From: Candidatus Wallbacteria bacterium
Lineage (GTDB): Bacteria > Muiribacteriota > UBA6191 > JACPRK01
Length of the DNA: 34,956 nucleotides
NCBI GenBank assembly: GCA_016190005.1
Contig: JACPRK010000129.1
Coordinates: 1-34,956 of the forward strand
Direction: 5' to 3'
Shown here: piece after piece, positions 18,129-26,600 of the stretch
Layout of the letters: each line of letters begins with the position of its first letter
How positions within the stretch are numbered: the first letter of the stretch is position 1
Program-made: the position numbers and the translations under genes
The notes under the pieces: model-generated
The model's database searches: none
Seen by the model: only the letters and a program-made list of their open reading frames with translations
Told to the model about the DNA's origin: nothing

Positions 18129-19673
18129 ATGTCGATGACGCGGTGGCTTCGGACGGCGCTCGCCCCCCTCTTCCTGGCGCTGGGAGTGGCGGGTTGGCCC
18201 CTGGTCGCCCAGCAACCCGCGCCCCCTCCGATCGAAGGCGCCTTCCGGGAACTCTTCGTTTCGGGCGGCGGCGACCGGGCAATTGCGCGCGTGCTGACGG
18301 ACAGCACGGAATCCTGGTTCGCGCGCTGGCACCTGCTGACCCGGGCCAAGAAGAGCATCGACGTCAGCTATTTCATCCTCAAGGACGACATCTTCGGCCG
18401 CTCGATGCTGGGGCTCTTGCGCGCCCGGGCCCGGGAGGGACTGGCCGTCCGCCTGATGCTCGACGGTCGCGGCAGCGGCAAGCTCGCGCGCTCCTCGGAG
18501 GGCTACGGGTACCTGCGCGCCCTGATGCAAGAGCCCAACGTCCAGGTCCGGATCTACCGGCCGCTGGCCAAGTCCCTGCTCACGGTGCCGCTCAATGTGC
18601 GGAACGCCCTGGCCAGCAACCATGACAAGATCTTCCTCATCGACGGCGAATGGCTCATCACTGGCGGCCGCAACATCGCCACCGAATACTTCGCCCAGAC
18701 AGCCGATCTGCCCAAGGTCTTCCGGGACACGGACATCGTCCTGAAAAGCGCGCTCATCGGCGCCCGCGCGCGCACGGCCTTCGACGAGGAGTTCGCGCGC
18801 TGGGACAACTCGGCCGTCCGCGAGAAACCTTTCGACGAGCTCGAGGACCGGCGGATGGAGCTGGAGGCCGCCTGGCGCGCCATGAATGCCCGGCTCCTGG
18901 CCATGGAGGGCGACACCTCGCGGCTGCAGGGCACGCGCCTTGCGCCACTGCTGGAGCAAGCGCGCGCCGAGCTCGACCTCTTGCCTGCGCTCCGTTCGGG
19001 TCCCGTCGGCAGCTTCGCAGGCTACGAGCCGTTCCAGGGCGACCGGCCGGTCCCGGTGGTGCTCCTCGACAAGCGCAGCCGGCTGGGCAAGAAGAACGAG
19101 ATCACAGCAGGGCTCGTGCGGCTCATCGACGCCTCGAGCTCCGACATCCACATCCAGAACCCCTACATCGTCCTGACACGTACGGCTCGAGAGGCGCTCG
19201 GCCGGGCCAGCGCGCGCGGCGTGAAGATCGTCATCAACACCAACGGCCCCACGAGCTACGACCACCTCGTGACCCAGGCGACCTTCCTGCGCGAGTGGAA
19301 AGGGCTGCTGAAGGAACTGCCGACCTGCCGTCTCTTCGCCTACAACGGGCCAGCCATGATCCACGCCAAGGTCTTCACCTTCGACGACCGGGTCGCCGTG
19401 GTCGGCTCCTACAACATGGACCCGCTGAGCGAGCAGATCAACAGCGAGGCCGTCTGCGTGGTCCAGTCCCCCGACTTCGCCCGCCGGAATCGGCTGAGAG
19501 TCGAAGCCGATCTGAAGAGCTCGGAAGAGTGGTTGCTCCCTGCAGCGACCGGCCCGGAGGGCATGGCGGCGGCGACATCGCCCCCCGCGGGCCCGCCCGC
19601 CGAGGCCGTCCAGGGCGCCTTGAAGCTCTTGACGGTCACGGGAGTGGCCACCCTCATACGACCGCTGATGTAG
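18129..19673 (+). CDS. Exported phospholipase D superfamily protein (cardiolipin-synthase-like)
   Basis: The 514-residue protein carries both HxKxxxxD motifs of the PLD superfamily: H165-DK-IFLI-D followed by GGRN, and H412-AK-VFTF-D followed by GSYN. Such enzymes transfer phosphatidyl groups or hydrolyse phosphodiesters through a phospho-histidine intermediate. Residues 1-27 form a signal peptide or N-terminal anchor, placing the enzyme outside the cytoplasm. About 240 residues separate the motifs, including a helical, charged insert (about 230-290). The start could be TTG 18123, ATG 18129 or ATG 18135. ATG 18129 is chosen for the weak GGTGA seven bases before it. The C-terminus is alanine/proline-rich. 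Cardiolipin synthase-like or secreted phospholipase/nuclease roles are all possible; the substrate cannot be read from the sequence. Confidence 0.9.
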   Translation: MSMTRWLRTALAPLFLALGVAGWPLVAQQPAPPPIEGAFRELFVSGGGDRAIARVLTDSTESWFARWHLLTRAKKSIDVSYFILKDDIFGRSMLGLLRARAREGLAVRLMLDGRGSGKLARSSEGYGYLRALMQEPNVQVRIYRPLAKSLLTVPLNVRNALASNHDKIFLIDGEWLITGGRNIATEYFAQTADLPKVFRDTDIVLKSALIGARARTAFDEEFARWDNSAVREKPFDELEDRRMELEAAWRAMNARLLAMEGDTSRLQGTRLAPLLEQARAELDLLPALRSGPVGSFAGYEPFQGDRPVPVVLLDKRSRLGKKNEITAGLVRLIDASSSDIHIQNPYIVLTRTAREALGRASARGVKIVINTNGPTSYDHLVTQATFLREWKGLLKELPTCRLFAYNGPAMIHAKVFTFDDRVAVVGSYNMDPLSEQINSEAVCVVQSPDFARRNRLRVEADLKSSEEWLLPAATGPEGMAAATSPPAGPPAEAVQGALKLLTVTGVATLIRPLM

Positions 19674-19730
19674 GGACGTCCAGCTGAGCACTGGGCGATC
19701 GAGCTACCGGTTCCGTATCCTGTTTGGCGG

Positions 19731-20480
19731 ATGATGGAGAGCGAGCTTCTGGCGTTTCTCGGGGTCGGCTTCCTGGCCGAGCTGATCGACGGCGCGCTCG
19801 GGATGGCATACGGAGTGACCTCGACCACATGCCTGCTAGGACTGGGCCTGCCTCCGGCCGCAGCCAGCGTCAGTGTCCACTTTTCGGAGGTATTCACGAC
19901 GGCGGCATCGGGCGCGGCACATTGGCGGCTCGGGAACGTCGACGTCGCGATGTGCCGGCGGCTGGCCGTAGCCGGGATGGCCGGCAGCGCCGCCGGAGCC
20001 TACCTGCTAACGACGCTTCCCGGCTCGATCGTGAGGCCCTGTGTGGCTGCGTACCTCCTGGCGATGGGCCTGGTGATCCTGCGGAGCGGCTTTCGCCCAG
20101 GCGGCGTCTTCGCAAAACTGACCGGTTCCGAGCTCTCGTGGCTGGGCACTGTCGGCGGCTTCCTGGATGCTCTGGGAGGAGGTGGCTGGGGACCGATCGT
20201 GACCTCGACCCTGATGGCGCGTGGAGGCGAGCCTCGCCGAGCCATCGGCACCGTGAACTGCGCCGAGTTCTTCGTCACCATGGCCGCGGCGACCACGTTC
20301 GTCCTGACAGTCGACTCGTTCCACTGGACGGCCATCGGCGGGCTCATCGGGGGCGGGTTGCTGGCCGCCCCGGTGGCCGCACGGCTCACGTCTCGAGTAC
20401 CACCCAGGCTGCTCGCGCTGCTGGTCGGGCTGCTGATCGTGGGGCTGAGCTGCTCGAACCTGGCAGCGGCACTCGGCTGA
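19731..20480 (+). CDS. TauE/SafE-family membrane permease
   Basis: This 249-residue integral membrane protein has about eight hydrophobic segments in two related halves. The halves are marked by GFLAELIDGALGMAYGV (from residue 13) and GGFLDALGGGGWGP (about 142-155), the paired glycine-rich signatures of the TauE/SafE (sulfite exporter) family. Members move sulfite, sulfonates or other small anions across the inner membrane. Two adjacent ATGs (19731, 19734) are possible; the ribosome binding site is weak. It starts 57 bases after the PLD gene and converges on the cytochrome gene, with only 24 bases between the two stops. A six-bp stem, TCGGCT with AGCCGA (20473-20478 and 20495-20500), spans the junction but has no T tract. 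Confidence 0.9.
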   Translation: MMESELLAFLGVGFLAELIDGALGMAYGVTSTTCLLGLGLPPAAASVSVHFSEVFTTAASGAAHWRLGNVDVAMCRRLAVAGMAGSAAGAYLLTTLPGSIVRPCVAAYLLAMGLVILRSGFRPGGVFAKLTGSELSWLGTVGGFLDALGGGGWGPIVTSTLMARGGEPRRAIGTVNCAEFFVTMAAATTFVLTVDSFHWTAIGGLIGGGLLAAPVAARLTSRVPPRLLALLVGLLIVGLSCSNLAAALG

Positions 20481-20504
20481 TCGGCACGCCGGAGAGCCGA
20501 AGGG

Positions 20505-21485
20505 TTACCTGGGGTCCGGCGGCTCGTACTGGAAGGTGAAATCCTTCTGAGCCATCACGTCGGCCTGCGGCTCGGGGACCTCGTCATTGCGATAGAAGAG
20601 CAGCCGGGCGTGGGCGGTGAAGCGCACCGGCACCAGGAGCTGGAGCGGTACCTCGAGCGTAGCAGTGCCGGATGGCCCCAGGGCCGTGCCGTCCTTGTTG
20701 CTGAACGTCATGACGCGGCGGATAGGAGGCTTGCCGGGTTCGTCGCTTTCCAGGTAGACCAGCAGCCGCATGGTCGGCGAGCCATGGTTTCCGGTCGGAA
20801 GCATGTGGGCGGCGCCTGTGTTGCGGACGACGACGGACAGTGTGCGGGCCTTGTCGTCGTAGCTCCACGACAGCTCCGCAGCGTTGCGCAGAAGCTCCGA
20901 GAGCTCGAAGGAGTGATTGCCGGTCTTCTTTTTCTTCCGCAGCAGCTGGTAGACACCGACGGCCAGGTGCCGCTTCACGACGGGCATGTGGCACTGCTGG
21001 CAGGTGGTGGTGGTCCTGGGACCTGGGGCCTCGTCCATCTCCCGGGCAGTATTGCCGTGGCACTGCTGGCAGGCACGATTGTCGAGGAAGGCGGGGTCTC
21101 GAACAGTCCTGTGGGCGCTGTCGACGTCATAGGGACCGCGAGCGGCGCTGCGCAGGACGTGACAGGCCACGCAGTCGACGCCGCTCTCCTGGCGCCAGGT
21201 GCGTGTGGTAAGGGGGGTCTCCTGGGAGGTCACCGGCACATGACATGGGAGACAGTCACTGCGCGTGTATCCGCCCGAGCGTCGCATGAAGAGATCGCTC
21301 TTGTAGGCGCGGGCGTGCGCGGAGCCCTGCCATTCGCGGTAGAGCGCCCGGTGGCAGTCGGCGCATGTGGTGTTGGAGGTACCGCGTGGGCCGTCTCGGA
21401 TCTGGAAGATGCGAAAGCCCACGAGGAAGAAGCAGAGCGTGGCGAGCAGCGTGGCTGCGGAGAGTCGCGTCACGACAGGACGCAA
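20505..21485 (-). CDS. Membrane-anchored five-heme c-type cytochrome (cytochrome c554-like)
   Basis: The 326-residue protein has an N-terminal hydrophobic segment (residues 10-25) that acts as signal or anchor. Five CxxCH heme-binding motifs follow at 41-45, 78-82, 105-109, 139-143 and 162-166. Many other histidines (for example H57, H125, H173) could be distal ligands. The spacing and short inter-heme loops resemble the cytochrome c554/multiheme c families. From about residue 185 the protein is heme-free and beta-rich (LSVVVRNTGAAHMLPTGNHG onward), a C-terminal domain found in some extracytoplasmic multiheme cytochromes. The TTG at 21485 or GTG at 21473 could be the start; neither has a ribosome binding site. 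It should carry electrons in the periplasm; the partner is unknown. It converges with the TauE-like gene, so any sulfur-oxyanion link is only contextual. Confidence 0.9.
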   Translation of the reverse strand: MRPVVTRLSAATLLATLCFFLVGFRIFQIRDGPRGTSNTTCADCHRALYREWQGSAHARAYKSDLFMRRSGGYTRSDCLPCHVPVTSQETPLTTRTWRQESGVDCVACHVLRSAARGPYDVDSAHRTVRDPAFLDNRACQQCHGNTAREMDEAPGPRTTTTCQQCHMPVVKRHLAVGVYQLLRKKKKTGNHSFELSELLRNAAELSWSYDDKARTLSVVVRNTGAAHMLPTGNHGSPTMRLLVYLESDEPGKPPIRRVMTFSNKDGTALGPSGTATLEVPLQLLVPVRFTAHARLLFYRNDEVPEPQADVMAQKDFTFQYEPPDPR

Positions 21486-21515
21486 TCTAGGAATTTGAGA
21501 GTTCTAATGTCAATG

Positions 21516-21540
21516 AAAAAAGGGGATCTTTTCGAGCCCC
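21516..21540 (-). terminator. Terminator-like hairpin on the minus strand upstream of the cytochrome gene
   Basis: On the minus strand GGGGCTC (plus 21540-21534) and GATCCCC (21528-21522) form a stem of six pairs with one mismatch around the loop GAAAA. Six T follow (21521-21516). It lies about 30 bases before the cytochrome start, so it could end antisense transcription across the sigma leader or attenuate the cytochrome transcript. Confidence 0.45.
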
Positions 21541-21588
21541 GAGACTCGTATTAGCTATTGGTGGCGCCCGGTAGGTCCAAGAAAGGGG

Positions 21589-21731
21589 AGGCCCCCGGGC
21601 TGGCCGCACCAGCCGACACCGCGGGACGCGAGCAAAGGCGACCCGGTGGAACCGACTGGAAGCGGCACGCAGAATCCCCTGGGAACGGACAGGAGAGACA
21701 GAACAACTGAGTAAAGCTCCCACGGGGGCTT
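21589..21731 (+). ncRNA. Candidate structured RNA, leader of the sigma factor gene
   Basis: Within the 295-base gap between the cytochrome and sigma genes, AGGCCCCCG (21589-21597) can pair with CGGGGGCTT (21723-21731) and enclose 125 bases. Inside are a six-bp hairpin (GGCTGG 21598-21603 with CCAGCC 21609-21614) and a bulged stem (21617-21624 with 21642-21648). The presumed loops on the plus strand are rich in A and G, such as GCAAAGG, GGAAGC and ACAGAACAAC, as in structured RNAs. No known class was recognised: I compared it by eye with 6S, SRP, RNase P and cobalamin riboswitch signatures and found no match. A weak -10-like TATTAG lies at 21549-21554. Confidence 0.35.
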
Positions 21732-21780
21732 CTGGATCCGGGACGCGAGCGCCCGGAGAAGGAGCGCGAAGGCGACGCAG

Positions 21781-22887
21781 ATGAGCCGCAGAACCGAATC
21801 ACTCAACAAACATGACAAGCGCCGGAAGGTCCACGACAAGGTTGTCCGTAAGGCCGGTCAGGCGCTGGCCAAGGCGGTCCCCGCACAGGACCGCATCGAG
21901 TTCTTCAAGCACCTGAAGAAGGGCGCGTCGGCCCCCCTCCCCACCGTAGCACTAGCGGGCCCGGCCAAGGCCAGTGCCGCGGCCGCGCGCAAGGGCGGCC
22001 CGGCCCAGTCGCGCACCGCGGCCAACGCGCGCGCCGCCGGGTACTCCAGGACGGCCGACCTGGACATCACCACCTCTTACCTCAAGGAAGTCGCCCGCCA
22101 CGAGCTGCTCACCCGCGACGAGGAGTTCGCCCTGGCCAAGCGAGTCCTCAAGCGTGACAAGACCGCCTTCGACGAGCTGATCCGCCGCAACCTGCGCCTG
22201 GTCATCAGCATCGCCAAGAAGTACGTCAAGCGCGGCATCCCGCTGCTCGACCTGGTGCAGGAGGGCAACAAGGGCCTCATCCGCGCCATCGAGAAGTACG
22301 ACCCCTTCAAGGGTTTCCGATTCACCACCTACGCCTCCTGGTGGATCAAGCAGTCGATCATCCGCGCCATCGCCAACCAGGCCCGCAACATCCGCCTGCC
22401 CGTGCACGTCGTCGAGACCATCGCCAAGATCAAGCGCGTCAGCAGGAACCTCACGGCCCAGACGGGCCAGCGCCCCAGCTTCGCCGAGCTCTCCGACGCC
22501 ATGGAGATGCCCCGCCCCAAGATCCAGTACGTCATGGGGCTCAACAAGGACACCATCAGCCTGGAGTACAAGCCGCTGAACGAGGACGGCACCAACCAGC
22601 TCGAGTACTTCGTCGAGAACCGCCGCGTCCCCAAACCCGAGGACATCATCAAGCACAAGCTGCTCAGGGAGCAGCTCGAGGAAGTCCTCAAGACGCTCAA
22701 GTTCAAGGAGCAGATGGTCATCAAGTACCGCTTCGGCCTCATCAACGGGAAGGAGAGCACCCTCGAGGAGATCGGCCTGCGCTTCAACCTCTCCCGCGAG
22801 CGCATCCGCCAGATCGAAGCCAAGGCGCTCTCCCAGCTGCGTCACCCGAGCCGCTCGAGCAAGCTGCTCGACTTCTACGGCGAGTAG
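21781..22887 (+). CDS. RNA polymerase sigma-70 factor, RpoD/SigA-like
   Basis: The 368-residue protein directs RNA polymerase to -10/-35 promoters. Region 1.2 is at about 94-125 (LDITTSYLKEVARHELLTRDEE), region 2 at about 131-210 (including DLVQEGNKGLIRAIEKYDP and TTYASWWIKQSIIRAI), region 3 at about 211-285, and region 4 at about 300-368, ending in a helix-turn-helix (LSRERIRQIEAKAL) and HPSRS. The near-perfect TTGACA/TATAAT-type promoters in this window fit its expected specificity. The first 90 residues are basic and Ala/Gln-rich and do not look like the acidic region 1.1 of classical RpoD. The ATG has AAGG eight bases upstream. The gene stands alone with its own terminator and a possibly structured leader. 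It is either the housekeeping factor or a group 2 relative. Confidence 0.93.
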   Translation: MSRRTESLNKHDKRRKVHDKVVRKAGQALAKAVPAQDRIEFFKHLKKGASAPLPTVALAGPAKASAAAARKGGPAQSRTAANARAAGYSRTADLDITTSYLKEVARHELLTRDEEFALAKRVLKRDKTAFDELIRRNLRLVISIAKKYVKRGIPLLDLVQEGNKGLIRAIEKYDPFKGFRFTTYASWWIKQSIIRAIANQARNIRLPVHVVETIAKIKRVSRNLTAQTGQRPSFAELSDAMEMPRPKIQYVMGLNKDTISLEYKPLNEDGTNQLEYFVENRRVPKPEDIIKHKLLREQLEEVLKTLKFKEQMVIKYRFGLINGKESTLEEIGLRFNLSRERIRQIEAKALSQLRHPSRSSKLLDFYGE

Positions 22888-22909
22888 CCGCTAGCCTCCG
22901 CCCCCCCCC

Positions 22910-22949
22910 GGACCGAGCCCGCTTCCGAGCAGGCTCGGTCCTTTCTTTT
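22910..22949 (+). terminator. Rho-independent terminator of the sigma factor gene
   Basis: A perfect 10-bp stem (22910-22919 with 22932-22941, arm GGACCGAGCC) has a 12-base loop and is followed by TTTCTTTT. A run of nine C sits just before it. Confidence 0.92.
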
Positions 22950-23085
22950 GCCGCGCCCTGCACGCCTCCGGTCGAGAGTCCCGCGGCGAGTCCTCGGCAG
23001 CTCGGCTGCGGCGAGCTGGTCTGCTCCGTGCATTCGATGCGCTATAGTGGCGCTGCCTTTTTCCAATCCAACCAAGGAGCCCAAC

Positions 23086-23664
23086 ATGCCTCGCAGAACC
23101 GTCACCGGCTGGCGGCTCATCCCGGCCGTCGCGTTCGCACTACTGCTGGCTGCCCCTGTCACGGCCACCATCCTCGAGAAGGTCGAATTCGACAAGCTCT
23201 GCCAGGTCTCGGAGCGCATCGTCGTCGCCCGCTGCGCGGGAGACTCTGCCGCCTGGGACGATCGCCACCAGATCATTCAGACCACCTGGAGCTTTGCCGT
23301 CACCCAGGTCGTCAAGGGCGCGGCCACCCCGACCGTGGAGGTCGTCACGCTCGGCGGCGTCGTCGGCGATCAGGGCATGAACGTGGCCGGCTCCCCCTCC
23401 TTCCGGAAGAACGACGAGTACGTGCTGTTCCTGGAGCGCGGACCGGCCAACAGCTGGCGCTGCAAGGGCTGGACGCAGGGGCGCTACGAGATCGCAGTCG
23501 ATCCCGCGACCGGCCAGAAGACCGTTCGAGGCGATACGTCCGGCGCCGGGCTGGCCCGCAAGGGCAAGGCCGCCATCGAGGAGGGGCGACCCGGAAAGCC
23601 GATGAGCCTGGGCGACTTCCTCGACTCCGTGCAGACTCTGTCGGCCCAGAGAGGCACTAAGTGA
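23086..23664 (+). CDS. Small exported protein coupled to a matrixin metalloprotease
   Basis: The 192-residue protein has a signal peptide (about residues 1-28, ending VTA-TI). The mature part reads LCQVSERIVVARC, then SFAVTQVVKG, then VVTLGGVVGDQGMNVAGSPSFRKNDEYVLFLE, all strand-like. I know this arrangement only as an uncharacterised secreted protein type that is often encoded next to matrixin-like proteases. ATG 23086 has AAGGAG six bases before it; a longer frame from 22948 overlaps the sigma terminator and is rejected. A TATAGT at 23043-23048 could be a -10 but lacks a clear -35. Its stop overlaps the GTG of the protease gene (GTGA), so the two are translationally coupled. A chaperone, inhibitor or accessory role for the protease is inference. 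Confidence 0.85.
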   Translation: MPRRTVTGWRLIPAVAFALLLAAPVTATILEKVEFDKLCQVSERIVVARCAGDSAAWDDRHQIIQTTWSFAVTQVVKGAATPTVEVVTLGGVVGDQGMNVAGSPSFRKNDEYVLFLERGPANSWRCKGWTQGRYEIAVDPATGQKTVRGDTSGAGLARKGKAAIEEGRPGKPMSLGDFLDSVQTLSAQRGTK

Positions 23665-26600
23665 GCTCCTCCGCCCGCCACGTCGCGCTTGCTCTTCTCT
23701 TTCTTCCGCTCGGCGCGACGACCACCGTTGCCTGGACGCCCTCGAGCGTCTCGTCGACCACCCTCATTCAGACCCGCTGGTCCGGTGGCCTGGTCCGTTA
23801 CCAGACGAATCCCAATCACGGCAGCAACATCACGGGAACCAACGCCGACGTGCAAGCGGCCGTCGACGCCGCCTTCGCCGCCTGGGACAACGTGACGAAC
23901 GTCTCACTCACCGTCACCAACAACGGAACCACGTCGAGCTCCACGAAGAACTCGGACGATTCGGTGAACTCGGTCCTCTTCCAGGACAGCCTCACCCAGT
24001 CGCAGCTCGGCGGAGCGCTGGCCATCACCTTCTCCCAGTTCGATCCCTCGACCGGCTTCTTCACCGACAGCGACATCGTCTTCAACACCAGCTTCAACTT
24101 CTTCACGACGACCGTCGTCTCCGACCAGTTCGACCTCCAGTCCGTCCTCACCCACGAGGTCGGCCACCTGATGGGGCTCGATCACTCGAGCCTGCTGGCC
24201 GCGACGATGTTCCAGACCTCCTCCCAGGGCGCCACCTACCAGCGCCAGCTCTCCCCCGACGACATCGCCGGAATCCGCACCACCTACGGTGCCTCGGGGG
24301 TAGGCACCATCACCGGCCGCGTGCGCAAGGCCGGGGCGGGCGTCCTGGGAGCCAGCGTCCTGGCCTTCGACACCGCCGGCGCCGTGGCGGCCACGGCACT
24401 CTCGGAGGATTCGGCAGGCACCTTTCGCATCCGCGGACTGCCGCCGGGTACCTACCGCGTGGGCGTCGAGCCGCTCGACGGGCCGATGACCCAGAACAAC
24501 GTCGGCGGCTACTACCGCACGGCCCAGATCGGCGCCTTCGACAGCGACTTCACCACGCTCCTCCCGACAGGTGGCGACCTGACGGTTGCAGCCGGCGGCA
24601 GCGCGAACGCAGGCGACATTTCGGTCACCGCGCCCGGAAACGGCCTGAACCCGACCTTCAACGTCGGAACTATCGACACCGGCAGCACCAGCTTTTCCTG
24701 GAGCGGCAGTGCTCGGGCCTTCCTCGCCGGGACCACGGGAAAGCAGCTCCTGATCGTCCACTCCAACGGCAGCAACACTGGCAACGCCGGAAACTCGGGC
24801 GTCTCCGCTAGCACGCAAGTGTCCATCCCGGGAACCGGAATCGTGCTCGGAACACCCTCGTCGGGGACCTTCTCCGACCAGGTCACGACCTTCCGTCGAT
24901 TTCCGCTGACCGTTCCATCGACCACCCAGAACGGCTGCTACGACATCGTCTTCACCAACGGCGCTAGCTCCTCCATGATGGCTGGCGGCTTCCGGGTCAC
25001 GGGCGGCACGGAGCCCTCCGCCAATCGCTCTCCATCCATTTCCTCGGCACAGTCGAGCACGGGCGTGGCGCAGCTCGGCGAGCGCGTCACGCTCTCCGCT
25101 CGCGCGTCCGACCCGGACCCGGACACACTCACGTATGTCTGGACCCGGGTCTCGGGGCCCGCGCTGACAATCGACAGCGCCGGAAGCGCCGACGCCGCCT
25201 TCGACGCCTCCGAGCGCGGCACTTTCGTGGCCCGCGTGACCGTCACGGACGGCCGCGGCGGCTCGGCCAGCGCCGACGTCACGGTCGACGTCAACAGCCC
25301 CCCATCGGCAACACTGCCTTCCGGGGTCTCGGGAACGACGGGCCAGGAGGTCACGCTCGCCGGCGGCGGCAGCGACCCCGACCCAGGCGACACGCTCAGC
25401 TTTCAGTGGACCCAGGTCACGGGGACAGAGGGGCTGACGCTGCTCGACTCCCTGACGGCGACGGCCCGCTTCACGGCCGCGACGCCCGGCACGTACGGCT
25501 TCGTCCTGCGCGTCAGGGACACGCGAGGCGGCGGCACCGCCAGCGCGCAGCTCGACGTGCCCATCGCGCAAGCCAACCGGGCACCCGTGGTCAACGCCGG
25601 CGATGATCGTACGGTTACGACCTCCGCCCAGGTGACCTTGGCGGGCTCGGCGATAGACCCGGACGGCGACACGAATCTCCAGTACAGCTGGACCCAGATC
25701 GGCGGACCTGAGGTGTTCTCGATGCCCCAGCCGGGCGCTCAGGTGAGCTTCAATCCGCCGACACCCGGCGTCTACACCTTCCGGCTTTCCGTCACCGACG
25801 CCGAACTGACCGGCACTGACGAGGTCGTGATCACGCGCCAGTCGCTTCCGCCGGTCGTCTCCGTGACCGGGCCCGCGTCGGTCGTCGAGGGGACGCTGGT
25901 GGTGCTCTCGGGGGCGGCATCGTCCGACCCGGACTTGGAGACGCTCACCTATCGCTGGAGACAGGTCGCCGGGCCTGCCACGGTCAGCCTGAGCTCCACC
26001 AGCCAGTCGACCGTGGGCTTCACGACCGCCGTCGCCGGGACCTTCAGCTTCGAGCTGACCGTTCGCGATCCCAGTCTCCTCTCGGCTTCGGCCGTGGCGC
26101 ATGTGCAGATCACGCGCGCTCCCAGACCGCCCACCGCCGACGCCGGCGCGGATCGCAGTGTGGCGGTCTCGAGCACCGTGCTGCTCGACGGCCGCGGGAC
26201 ACGAGACCCGCTCGGCCTGACCGTCACCTACCTCTGGGACGCCGTATCGACGCCGCAGGCCGTCTCGGTCAACCTGGCCAACCCGGCGAGCGCCGTGGCC
26301 AGCTTCTCTCCCCCGCTCACCGGAACCTACGAGCTGCGGCTGACCGTAAGCAACTCGGCTAGCCTGACCTCGACCGACATCGTCCGCATTACCGCGGACG
26401 GTACACCTTCTTCGACCGCCCAGCTGGCCCTGACGACCGGCCTCAACTTCGTCTCCCTTCCGCTCTCCCCCGAGGTCACCGGCGGCGCCGGCCTGACGGC
26501 GGCGGGACTGGCAGTTCGCCTGGGCTCGCCCTTCGTCGCCCGGGCGATTCCGGGCACGACTACGTCTGCGCGCTTCGAGGCGTACCTGTCCGGTGCGGCT

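Noticed and set aside
21541-21780. 6S RNA, SRP RNA or RNase P RNA
   Set aside because: The conserved core signatures of these RNAs are not visible on either strand; only the general structured look remains, so it is kept as an unnamed candidate.
23043-23048. TATAGT as a firm promoter for the small exported protein gene
   Set aside because: No acceptable -35 hexamer lies 16-18 bases upstream, so it is mentioned only as a possibility.
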